A stretch of DNA of 5,454 bases from CAZGQY01 sp964528035 (GTDB lineage Bacteria; Pseudomonadota; Gammaproteobacteria; Methylococcales; UBA1147), in NCBI GenBank assembly GCA_964528035.1, contig CAZGQY010000241.1, positions 1 to 5,454 on the forward strand. The letters are read 5' to 3'. Within the stretch, counting starts at the first letter, position 1; each line of letters opens with the position of its first letter. The notes under the pieces are model-generated. The model worked only from the letters and a program-made list of their open reading frames with translations, was not told the DNA's origin and ran no database searches. Made by a program: the position numbers and the translations under genes. Below, in pieces: positions 1 through 5,426 of the stretch.

Positions 1-78
1 CCAGAGTTGGAAAAAACAATTAAGGCGTTACAGCGTCGTGTTGATACACTGGAAAAAAAATGGAGTGAGGAGAAATAG
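1..78 (+). CDS. C-terminal end of a YiaW-like (DUF3302) inner-membrane protein, partial
   Basis: Frame 1 is open from the window edge to the TAG at 76-78 and encodes 25 residues of a charged, heptad-like helix (LEKTIKALQRRVDTLEKKW). E. coli YiaW ends in a similar short coiled-coil tail after its two membrane helices, and yiaW lies directly before yiaV there, as here. The stop is only two bases before the next ATG, and the ribosome-binding site of that gene lies inside this coding tail, so the two are almost certainly co-transcribed and translationally linked. The membrane part is outside the window, so the assignment depends on the tail and on the neighbour. YiaW has no established biochemical role; pairing with a HlyD-type adaptor suggests a small membrane partner. 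Confidence 0.6.
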   Translation, partial: PELEKTIKALQRRVDTLEKKWSEEK

Positions 79-80
79 TT

Positions 81-1046
81 ATGGATATCTTGTTGATACT
101 GACTTATGCATCCACATGTATTGTTGTATTCAAGGTATTTAAAATACCATTAACGAAATGGACTGTGCCTACCGCGGTACTTGGTGGTGTGTTATTAATC
201 GGCGCGCTCATATTTACCATGAACTACAACCATCCTTATTCTGAAGTCAGCCGTAGCTATTTCGCGACAGTGCCCGTTGTACCTCAAGTTTCCGGTCAGG
301 TAATAGAAGTCACAGAGCAAGTGAATCAATTGCTGGAAAAAGGCGATGTTTTGCTTAAACTTGACCCTGTTCCTTTTAAAGCCAAGGTCGATGAATACGA
401 GGCGCAGCTTCGAGAGGCTCGAAGCGATTTGCGACGCGCAAAAAAATTAGTTGTTAAAAATTTGATAGCCCGCCGCGAATTGGATCGTGCAAAGCTCAAG
501 GTTGATGAGTTAACACCCAGATTGAGAAAAGCAAAATGGGATCTGGAAAATACCATTGTCCATGCACCTGCACGTGGATTTGTCAGCCAGGTCGCGGTCA
601 GGCCGGGAGTGATGGCTGTATCACTGCCGCTAAAACCGGTAATGGTATTCATACCTCTGGAAGAACGGATCGTTGTTGGCTGGTTTCGGCAAAATAGTTT
701 GTTACGTTTAAAAACAGGATATGAAGCCGAAATTACTTTTGACGGAATCCCCGGAGAAGTATTCTCCGCAAAAGTACGTCATGTGCTTCCAGCAATGGCT
801 GAGGGCCAGTTTCCTGCAAGCGGTAGTCTTATCGACGGTTCGACATTGGCAAATAGAGTGCCAGGACGAATAGGAGTCAATTTATTAATTGATGACCCCG
901 ATTTCACGCAATATCAATCAAAGGTTCCCGGTGGCGCTTTCGGGCAGGCTGCGATATATAGTGACCATATGCATCATGTGGCGGTTATGCGGAAAATATT
1001 ACTGCGTATGGCGTCGTGGATGAACTATTTATTTCCGTTTCATTAG
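81..1046 (+). CDS. YiaV-like HlyD-family inner-membrane adaptor (periplasmic adaptor subunit)
   Basis: This 321-residue protein matches the E. coli YiaV/YibH type of membrane-fusion protein. The N-terminus has two hydrophobic segments (about residues 2-20 and 28-47) joined by the family-typical FKIPLTKWTVP, followed by MNYNHPY. The first lipoyl half-motif is at about 60-96 (PVVPQVSGQVIEV, KGDVLLKLDP). A charged coiled-coil hairpin follows at about 97-157, then the second lipoyl half (IVHAPARGFVSQV, about 159-171) and a beta-barrel domain. The C-terminus (YSDHMHHVAVMRKILLRMASW) closely resembles that of YiaV. Such adaptors bridge an inner-membrane partner to the periplasm or outer membrane; the cargo here is unknown. 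YiaV is about 378 residues in my recollection, and the shortfall appears to fall in the hairpin. GAGGAG at 67-72 sits 8 bases before the ATG and supports this start. Confidence 0.88.
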   Translation: MDILLILTYASTCIVVFKVFKIPLTKWTVPTAVLGGVLLIGALIFTMNYNHPYSEVSRSYFATVPVVPQVSGQVIEVTEQVNQLLEKGDVLLKLDPVPFKAKVDEYEAQLREARSDLRRAKKLVVKNLIARRELDRAKLKVDELTPRLRKAKWDLENTIVHAPARGFVSQVAVRPGVMAVSLPLKPVMVFIPLEERIVVGWFRQNSLLRLKTGYEAEITFDGIPGEVFSAKVRHVLPAMAEGQFPASGSLIDGSTLANRVPGRIGVNLLIDDPDFTQYQSKVPGGAFGQAAIYSDHMHHVAVMRKILLRMASWMNYLFPFH

Positions 1047-1217
1047 TGGGTTGTGAAGTTTTGGGCTGGTGAACTATGTTATTGACTGGCACTTATCATA
1101 TGATGAAATAGGATTGACCCCTATTCCTCTTTTTCATCATATGATGAAATAGGATTGACCCCTATCCCTGATTACACATGAATGGAGAGACTCGATAAGT
1201 CCAATATCAGTGTTGTA
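1047..1217. other. Intergenic gap between convergent gene ends
   Basis: This 171-base gap separates the stop of the YiaV-like gene from the stop of the minus-strand flavoprotein gene. Its centre is taken up by the two repeat copies described separately. I see no classical GC-rich hairpin followed by a T-run on either strand, so if transcription from the two sides ends here, the palindromic repeats are the only candidate structures. Confidence 0.7.
1095..1165. repeat. Two direct copies of a 30-base palindromic repeat (REP-like)
   Basis: Bases 1095-1124 and 1136-1165 are identical over 30 bases, with a period of 41. Each copy contains the self-complementary word ATCATATGAT and then an AATAGG or ATAGG arm, a spacer ATTGACC and a matching CCTAT(T) arm, so each can form two small hairpins. 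In the second copy the first palindrome extends to 18 perfect bases, TTTCATCATATGATGAAA (1132-1149). The core GATTGACCCCTA occurs here at 1112-1123 and 1153-1164 and again in the tandem array near 5147, so it is a dispersed family. Placement between convergent gene ends, and imperfect palindromes, are typical of REP/BIME elements moved by IS200-like (RAYT) transposases. No such transposase is in the window, so that link is inference. Confidence 0.85.
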
Positions 1218-2420
1218 CTAGGTAATAGCTCTTGTAACCCTGGCAATTTTGGTTAGTATGCGCTTAAATAATTTTCTTATCGCGTGCATGGCCTGGAGTA
1301 TAAACAAATAATAGAGCCGATCATATTCATACTTGCCTGATAAAATATCAAGGAAGCCGCGTTGCAGAGTACCGGCATCTGCGAATGCCCGGGAAAAGAC
1401 TGATTTCAGGCATCCAGGAAATATTAGCCAACGAAACAGGTTTGCCTGCCGGATTGATTGGGTGATCGGTCTAATGTTATTAAGGTAAATGTCGAGAACG
1501 GGTACGTCGTGCATCGATTGTTCTTTTGAATAAATTGACTCTGCGGCAATCTTTCCACTGAGCATGGCATGAGCAATGCCTTCTCCTGTGATCGGATCAA
1601 CATAGCCCGCTGCGTCACCACATAAAAGTATATTATATTTTCCTGGTACCTTGATAAAATTTCCGAAAGGGATGTGGTGGCCTTTTATTCTGTAGTTTTT
1701 ACTATCGATACCTTTTTCCATCAAAAACCTACTCATAGTCTCCTTTAAATCCGGGTTCTTTTTTAGAAGACCGCCAACACCAATCGTAACTGTTTTGTTT
1801 TTCGGAAAAACCCAGCCATAGCCCCATCGTGCCGAACCAAAATCGATCTCAACTCGATTAAGTGAGTGATTCATATCTGCGATTTGCACCTCGGTTTCTA
1901 AACCAAAACCGATTTTTTCCTGGTCCACTGGATGTCCCAACAGATTACGTCGAACCATGCTATTCACCCCGTCGCAACCGATCAGGTATCGATAGCGAAT
2001 ACTGGCCCCGCTCTTTAAATGAAGAGTGTTTTCATCAAATTCAAAACAAGTGATAGGTGTTCCGAATAAACACGCAACGCCTTTTGCTTTTACTAAATTG
2101 CTTAGATAGTAGTCAAACTGGAATCTCATAGTAAAAAACAGATCGGCATAACCATTTTGTTCACATAATTTATTATTGTTCATGAAGAATGAAATATTGT
2201 GAACCTCATTGATAATGTCCATATCCCAGTCTGTACCGAAGATACTTGTAAAGACTTTTTTACAGCGAGTTGTCAATAATCCTCCACATAGCTTTTCTCT
2301 TGGAAAGGTTACTTTATCGATCAGGCAGGTAGACAGACCTTTTTCCGCAGCCGTATAGGCTGCTGCACAACCTGCCGGCCCGGCACCTACGATAACGACG
2401 TCATATTCTTTAGATTGCAT
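1218..2420 (-). CDS. FAD-dependent oxidoreductase, geranylgeranyl-reductase family
   Basis: This complete 400-residue flavoprotein belongs to the geranylgeranyl-reductase branch of the p-hydroxybenzoate-hydroxylase fold. The dinucleotide-binding start is VVIVGAGPAG (residues 8-17) with an acidic residue closing the second strand (Asp35). The family block FPREKLCGG is at 39-47. The mid-protein motif GCDGVNSMVRR is at 148-158, GYGWVFPK at 200-207, and the FAD pyrophosphate motif GDAAGYVDPITGEGI at 268-282. Family members reduce isoprenoid double bonds in chlorophyll, quinone or archaeal lipid synthesis, but many bacterial copies have unknown substrates, and nothing here identifies one. There is no membrane segment. 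The ATG at 2420 has no clear Shine-Dalgarno sequence (ACAACTGCCA precedes it). It diverges from the hydrolase-like gene with almost no spacer, which hints at linked function. Confidence 0.85.
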   Translation of the reverse strand: MQSKEYDVVIVGAGPAGCAAAYTAAEKGLSTCLIDKVTFPREKLCGGLLTTRCKKVFTSIFGTDWDMDIINEVHNISFFMNNNKLCEQNGYADLFFTMRFQFDYYLSNLVKAKGVACLFGTPITCFEFDENTLHLKSGASIRYRYLIGCDGVNSMVRRNLLGHPVDQEKIGFGLETEVQIADMNHSLNRVEIDFGSARWGYGWVFPKNKTVTIGVGGLLKKNPDLKETMSRFLMEKGIDSKNYRIKGHHIPFGNFIKVPGKYNILLCGDAAGYVDPITGEGIAHAMLSGKIAAESIYSKEQSMHDVPVLDIYLNNIRPITQSIRQANLFRWLIFPGCLKSVFSRAFADAGTLQRGFLDILSGKYEYDRLYYLFILQAMHAIRKLFKRILTKIARVTRAIT

Positions 2421-2464
2421 TGGCAGTTGTTTTTATGAAATAGTGAGTGGGTTTTATAAGGGGG

Positions 2465-3409
2465 ATGCGCAGCGTGGCGTTATGGACTAAACAATTTAAA
2501 GATCATTATCTGCAATCACTGCAGGATTACAAAAGCTTTTATGATGACGTACACGAATATGGAAATCCCGACAAAGCTCAGCGGGCATTCTATTTTATCC
2601 CGGGGTTTAATGGCGTAGCAGGGCAGATACGCTTTGCTATTCCAAGCTTTACTGCGAGATATGGTTGTAATTTCTATATTCGCAGTTTGCATCTCGACGA
2701 ATTTTCTGCACATAAGCCCACCTGGGATAAATACAATGCAGAAAATATCGATAAAAAACATCAGAAAATAATTGTGGATCTAAGTGAGTTAAGCGAACGA
2801 TTTGATAACATTTCCATTATTGCCAGTAGTAGTGGATTCTACGATTTTATCGCAGTGGCCGATCAGATTCCCGAGTCAGTCATGGCCAAGTTGCGGTTAG
2901 CCTGGGTTGCGTGTGCGCCTGACTGCTCGGAACGTTCAGTCTGGGAGCCGGTATTTTACAGAATGAACGGCTTTGATTATCATTCGGACCAGTGGTTTGC
3001 ATATCCGAATCATAACTGGATCAAGTGTATAAATAGAGAGTGCAGCGCCAATAAAAAATGGCAATATGGGCGCCAGAAAAAAATATTTTACAAGTATGAT
3101 CTTGAATCGAGATTTTATCTGGGTGGTGTTTTGTGGGCATATGTGAGTATTACCCGGTACAATTGGATCATTCAGTACAATATTGAAAAAGCTGGATTTC
3201 CGATTGATACCCCATGCGTCGTACTGGTTGCTGAGAAAGACGGGTATTGGTACGGAAAAAGTAAACAGGAAATACAGACAGTGATTAATCGATATCTGTC
3301 CAGTTCGAAGACACTTTTCCGAAATACGACCCATCTTTGGGTGACCGTACCGCAAAATATTACTGCAGTACTGGAAGAAGTGGATAACCTCCCTGTGAAT
3401 AAATGCTGA
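2465..3409 (+). CDS. Alpha/beta-hydrolase-like protein of unrecognised family
   Basis: I do not recognise a named family. Numbering from the ATG at 2465 (314 residues), the order of motifs fits an alpha/beta hydrolase. FYFIPGFNG (42-50) ends a strand in an oxyanion-type loop. IIASSSGFYDF (118-128) is a nucleophile elbow of the form A-S-S-S-G with Ser122 as likely nucleophile. PCVVLVAEKD (250-259) places an acid at Asp259, and TTHLWV (288-293) places His290. No signal peptide is obvious, so it is probably cytoplasmic. A stretch rich in Trp, Tyr and Asn (about 160-240) would form the cap. The start is uncertain: ATG 2465 has AAGGGGG (2458-2464) directly before it, GTG 2474 has the same motif at a more usual distance, and GTG 2447 gives 320 residues with a weak site. 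The catalytic triad is inferred by eye. The exporter gene follows 33 bases after the stop. Confidence 0.7.
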   Translation: MRSVALWTKQFKDHYLQSLQDYKSFYDDVHEYGNPDKAQRAFYFIPGFNGVAGQIRFAIPSFTARYGCNFYIRSLHLDEFSAHKPTWDKYNAENIDKKHQKIIVDLSELSERFDNISIIASSSGFYDFIAVADQIPESVMAKLRLAWVACAPDCSERSVWEPVFYRMNGFDYHSDQWFAYPNHNWIKCINRECSANKKWQYGRQKKIFYKYDLESRFYLGGVLWAYVSITRYNWIIQYNIEKAGFPIDTPCVVLVAEKDGYWYGKSKQEIQTVINRYLSSSKTLFRNTTHLWVTVPQNITAVLEEVDNLPVNKC

Positions 3410-3442
3410 GTTTTTCTAAGATTAAAATAATAAGGATCTGAA

Positions 3443-4165
3443 ATGACGACTGATATTCTGTTGGCGGTGGTGCTGACTTCAATGATTCAATCTATATTTG
3501 GTGTCGGGGTGTTGCTATTTGGTACGCCTATATTGCTGTTATTAGGATACGATTTTATATTTGCGCTGACTATTTTGCTGCCAATTTCGATTGCCATTAA
3601 TTCGATGCAAATATTGAAACATTACCGTCATATTGACCATTTGTTTTATCAGAATATTTTGATTTATACGATTCCATTTGTGGTTGTGTTTTTATTTTTG
3701 GTGACTACGGCGAATATTAATATTGGATTTTTAGTGGGCTTGTTTTTGCTGTTTGTCGCTCTGAAGAGCTATTCTCCTGAAGTGGAGCGCTATTTGGAAT
3801 CAATGGTTAAATATGAACGTATCTACCTTGCAGTTATGGGGGTGATTCACGGCTTAACTAATCTGGGCGGGTCATTGCTGACAGCAATTGTACACAGCAA
3901 AGCTTATCCGAAAGACGTAACAAGAGTAACTGTTGCGAGTGCGTATGCGACCTTCGCTGTATTCCAGATATTTACTCTGATGTTTTCTATTGATGATTTG
4001 CAGATCAATGTTCCGGTCCATGGTATCTATCTGACCGTCGGTGCAATGGTTTATGTGTGGACTGAGGAGATGTTGTACGTCAATATTGATAATGAAAAAT
4101 ACAGCAAGATATTTGCTGCGTTTTTATTTGCGTCGGGTGTACTGTTGTTACTTAAATCTGTTTGA
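3443..4165 (+). CDS. TauE/SafE (TSUP) family membrane transporter
   Basis: This 240-residue, very hydrophobic protein has about seven to eight predicted membrane segments. The two-fold repeat typical of the TSUP family is visible: SMIQSIFGVGVLLFGTP (residues 13-29) in the first half and GVIHGLTNLGGSLLT (133-147) in the second, with a loop carrying charged residues around 111-126 between the halves. Characterised relatives export sulfite or organosulfur anions (sulfoacetate, sulfolactate) or related small acids; the substrate cannot be read from sequence. AAGGAT at 3432-3437 lies five bases before the ATG and supports this start. It is probably the second gene of an operon with the hydrolase-like gene, so its cargo may be a product or substrate of that enzyme; this is inference. 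The length is near the lower end for the family, but both halves are present. Confidence 0.82.
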   Translation: MTTDILLAVVLTSMIQSIFGVGVLLFGTPILLLLGYDFIFALTILLPISIAINSMQILKHYRHIDHLFYQNILIYTIPFVVVFLFLVTTANINIGFLVGLFLLFVALKSYSPEVERYLESMVKYERIYLAVMGVIHGLTNLGGSLLTAIVHSKAYPKDVTRVTVASAYATFAVFQIFTLMFSIDDLQINVPVHGIYLTVGAMVYVWTEEMLYVNIDNEKYSKIFAAFLFASGVLLLLKSV

Positions 4166-4414
4166 GGGTGGGAGCTTGTTTATTCTGTTGGTTGCAGTCT
4201 GAATAGAATTTTTCTAATCAGCGCTTAAGCCAACTAGAGATTATAGTAACAAGCAGATTATTTTGGCGGTGCATTGGTGGACTACACTTTTGGGACAATG
4301 ATCGCTTCCATGAGAAGATGGAATGGAAACTCGGACGTGGAACTAAGTGGGGTGTAATCGGTTGAGTCTGACTCTAAAGCGAACATGTCATACTATCTAA
4401 ACATTTTAACAATT
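4166..4414. other. Non-coding stretch with an unassigned 52-codon open frame
   Basis: No recognisable gene, RNA or terminator follows the exporter gene. One plus-strand frame is open from 4207 to a TGA at 4363-4365 and reads, towards its end, LHFWDNDRFHEKMEWKLGRG. Its composition looks protein-like, but it has no start codon before the ATG at 4318, follows a TAG directly, and has no ribosome-binding site. It may be the tail of a lost gene or chance. A weak AT-only inverted repeat (TAGAA/TTCTA) near 4204-4216 is not a convincing terminator. Confidence 0.35.
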
Positions 4415-4591
4415 TGACGTGTCAACACTTTTCCAGATGTAAATCCGGATACAAAGTTACGCAGATTCTTGACGATTTTCATAGTCTGCCGGCGACAAAT
4501 AATCATTGGCAGAATGAATTCGTATTCGATTGTAAAAGACCTCATTATGTTCAGATACTTGGTGTTTAGCCTCAAATTGGTAAAAATTACA
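4415..4591 (-). mobile_element. IS3-family insertion sequence remnant, transposase 3' end and one terminus
   Basis: The segment contains the last 44 codons of an IS3-type transposase and, beyond its stop, a probable element end. Read on the plus strand the end begins TGACGTGTCAACACTTTTCC at 4415. IS3-family elements start TG and end CA, and the reading fits. The rest of the element (the first open frame, the DDE core and the other terminus) is absent. The opposite border is estimated from where the transposase frame stops being recognisable, at the in-frame stops at 4592-4597, so it could lie somewhat further right. Confidence 0.6.
4457..4591 (-). pseudogene. IS3-family transposase, C-terminal fragment
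   Basis: On the minus strand the frame ending at the TAA (4457-4459) reads FEAKHQVSEHNEVFYNRIRI followed by HSANDYLSPADYENR. This is the conserved tail after the catalytic Glu of IS3-family integrase-type transposases, usually seen as EYIEVFYNR..RHS.LGYLSP..YE. Two stops (TAG and TGA at 4592-4597) interrupt the frame immediately upstream, and none of the catalytic DDE region is present, so it is dead. It sits between the exporter operon and a toxin fragment, and marks an old insertion later cut by deletion. Confidence 0.72.
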
Positions 4592-4594
4592 TCA

Positions 4595-4846
4595 CTAGAA
4601 GCCATTCTTGTCGCCTGTTGCTGCTGCAACAGTAGCCGAACGAGCCGGATCTTGAGGTTTACACATCATCGTAAGCCTTGAGATCCAGCAACTCCCCCAG
4701 TGTATTTTGCGGAGACCACCACTTCCCTGGATAAGCTTTCCTGACTCAGGATAAGCGACTAATGCGTTTTGAAGTTCACGGTATATATCATCTGCCATCA
4801 CCTCTTTTATTTGTTTTGTAAAGATTGATGTTTCGATAATAACCAT
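4595..4846 (-). pseudogene. RelE/HigB-type toxin, N-terminal half, truncated
   Basis: From the ATG at 4846 the frame reads MVIIETSIFTKQIKEVMADD, then YRELQNALVAYPESGKLIQG and SGGLRKIHW. These are the hallmarks of a type II toxin of the RelE/HigB group (mRNA interferase, usually about 105-110 residues), in which the same block is followed by a basic strand of the type GKRGGVRVIYY. Here similarity stops at residue 50 (about 4697), and the frame continues into unrelated sequence up to the TAG at 4595-4597. The catalytic second half and any antitoxin gene are missing, so toxicity is unlikely. An in-frame upstream ATG at 4864 would add six residues, but it lies within the probable operator and before the -10, so 4846 is preferred. 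Confidence 0.68.
4615..4632. repeat. Short perfect inverted repeat
   Basis: CTGTTGC (4615-4621) and GCAACAG (4626-4632) are perfectly complementary across a four-base loop. It lies between the IS3 remnant and the point where toxin similarity ends. There is no T-run on either side, so it is not a standard terminator. It may be a scar or a chance palindrome. Confidence 0.4.
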
Positions 4847-4852
4847 ACGACA

Positions 4853-4880
4853 AATATACGCCAATGACGTATAAAATCAA
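4853..4880 (-). promoter_or_regulatory. Candidate sigma-70 promoter of the toxin fragment
   Basis: On the minus strand TTGATT (4880-4875) and TATATT (4858-4853) are separated by 16 bases, close to the -35 and -10 consensus. The -10 ends only six bases before the ATG at 4846, so transcription would begin at or next to the start codon and give an almost leaderless message. This is predicted by eye only. Confidence 0.45.
4855..4873. promoter_or_regulatory. Candidate toxin-antitoxin operator (inverted repeat)
   Basis: TATACG (4855-4860) and CGTATA (4868-4873) form a perfect inverted repeat with a seven-base spacer, overlapping the candidate -10 and the spacer of the toxin promoter. Type II toxin-antitoxin operons are commonly self-repressed by the antitoxin at such a palindrome. 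No antitoxin gene is left here, so the site could only be read by one encoded elsewhere. Confidence 0.45.
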
Positions 4881-4923
4881 GTTGGGTTTCTTAGAGGTAT
4901 AATGTTTGAGCTGAGGGAATTTT

Positions 4924-5060
4924 GTGGAGCGGCATGGTAGTCAGCCAGTAGGTGAAAGTCCAGCCTTCACCTTGTGAGAAGGGAAGGAGTAGCCGTAAGC
5001 AAGCGTGCCAAAAAAGCTTGTAGTCTCTCCCCAACAGGAAATCATGGTGATTAGGAGCCA
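4924..5060 (+). ncRNA. Probable 5' fragment of a group II intron RNA (domain I)
   Basis: From GTGGAG at 4924 the sequence has no long open frame but carries features I associate with domain I of bacterial group II introns: AGTAGGTGAAAGTCC (4948-4962), GGAGTAGCCGTAAGC (4986-5000) and AGTCTC (5031-5036), ending near GGAGCC. AGGTGAA (4950-4956) pairs with TTCACCT (4966-4972), and CCTT/AAGG (around 4970-4982) could form a second small hairpin. The 5' start GTGGA is only a loose match to the GUGYG intron start. A 21-codon frame from ATG 5061 (MRDRSEAQAK onwards) with AGGAG at 5053-5057 stops at 5124-5126. It may be the cut-off beginning of an intron-encoded protein or chance. No reverse transcriptase and no domain V are present, so it cannot splice. 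Confidence 0.42.
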
Positions 5061-5146
5061 ATGCGGGATCGATCAGAAGCTCAAGCTAAATTTTGCCAGT
5101 TTGGGCAACCAGAGGATTCTTTTTAGTATTACATATAGAAAAATAT

Positions 5147-5225
5147 GATTGACCCCTAACCTCTTGATTGACCCCTAACCTCTTGACCCCTAACCTCTTG
5201 ACCCCTAACCTCCTAACCTCCTATT
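5147..5225. repeat. Degenerating tandem array of the GATTGACCCCTA repeat
   Basis: Two perfect 19-base units GATTGACCCCTAACCTCTT (5147-5165 and 5166-5184) are followed by a 15-base unit lacking the first four bases (5185-5199), then a partial one (5200-5212), then copies reduced to CTAACCTC and CTATT. All units run in the same direction, so the array shrinks stepwise from left to right. The core GATTGACCCCTA is the same as in the paired repeats at 1112 and 1153. The array ends directly before the Fic-like fragment. Confidence 0.85.
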
Positions 5226-5232
5226 AGAAAAT

Positions 5233-5322
5233 ATGAATGAGCGCCGTGATCAATATATTGCGGCACTCAGAGCTGCCGACAAACACGATTTTTCCGAAAT
5301 GTTGGAATTTGTCGGTACCTAA
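5233..5322 (+). pseudogene. Fic-family / mobile mystery protein B C-terminal fragment
   Basis: The frame ending at TAA 5320-5322 encodes 29 residues from ATG 5233, including RRDQYIAALRAADKHDFSEM and then LEFVG. This closely resembles the extreme C-terminus of Fic-domain proteins of the mobile mystery protein B type, which typically end with YIAALRAAD.HD..PLL.F. The frame is open back to 5209, where it enters the tandem repeat, so repeat sequence has replaced the rest of the gene. The Fic motif HPFxxGNG is not in the window. No ribosome-binding site precedes the ATG, so expression is unlikely. Genes of this type travel on mobile elements, which fits the surroundings. Confidence 0.55.
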
Positions 5323-5426
5323 GATTTTGATCAGGTAAAATAACACGCCTTTCGGGCATTTCATTTGCTCGAAAAGGTAAATTAACAAACAAGGTAACTC
5401 TTGCCCCCTAATCGAAACAGCCCTCT

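Noticed and set aside
326..652. 108-codon minus-strand open frame
   Set aside because: It lies fully antisense within the YiaV-like gene, which has strong family motifs; it has no recognisable motif of its own.
2936..3355. 139-codon minus-strand open frame
   Set aside because: Antisense to the hydrolase-like gene, with no known motif; the plus strand has a good operon context and the hydrolase motif order.
4204..4216. Terminator after the exporter gene (TAGAA, TTT, TTCTA)
   Set aside because: It is an AT-only five-base stem with a three-base loop and no following T-run.
4393..4629. 78-codon minus-strand open frame
   Set aside because: It overlaps the IS3 transposase tail in another frame. 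The frame ending at 4457 matches the transposase family, so this one is its shadow.
4469..4681. 70-codon plus-strand open frame
   Set aside because: Antisense to the IS3 and toxin remnants, with no recognisable domain.
5147..5225. CRISPR array
   Set aside because: The units are directly adjacent with no unique spacers, and they shorten progressively; no cas genes are present.
5346..5370. Possible terminator after the Fic-like fragment (GCC, TTTC, GGGC, then a T-rich run)
   Set aside because: The stem is only about three to four pairs and the T-rich run is interrupted, so it is too weak to call.
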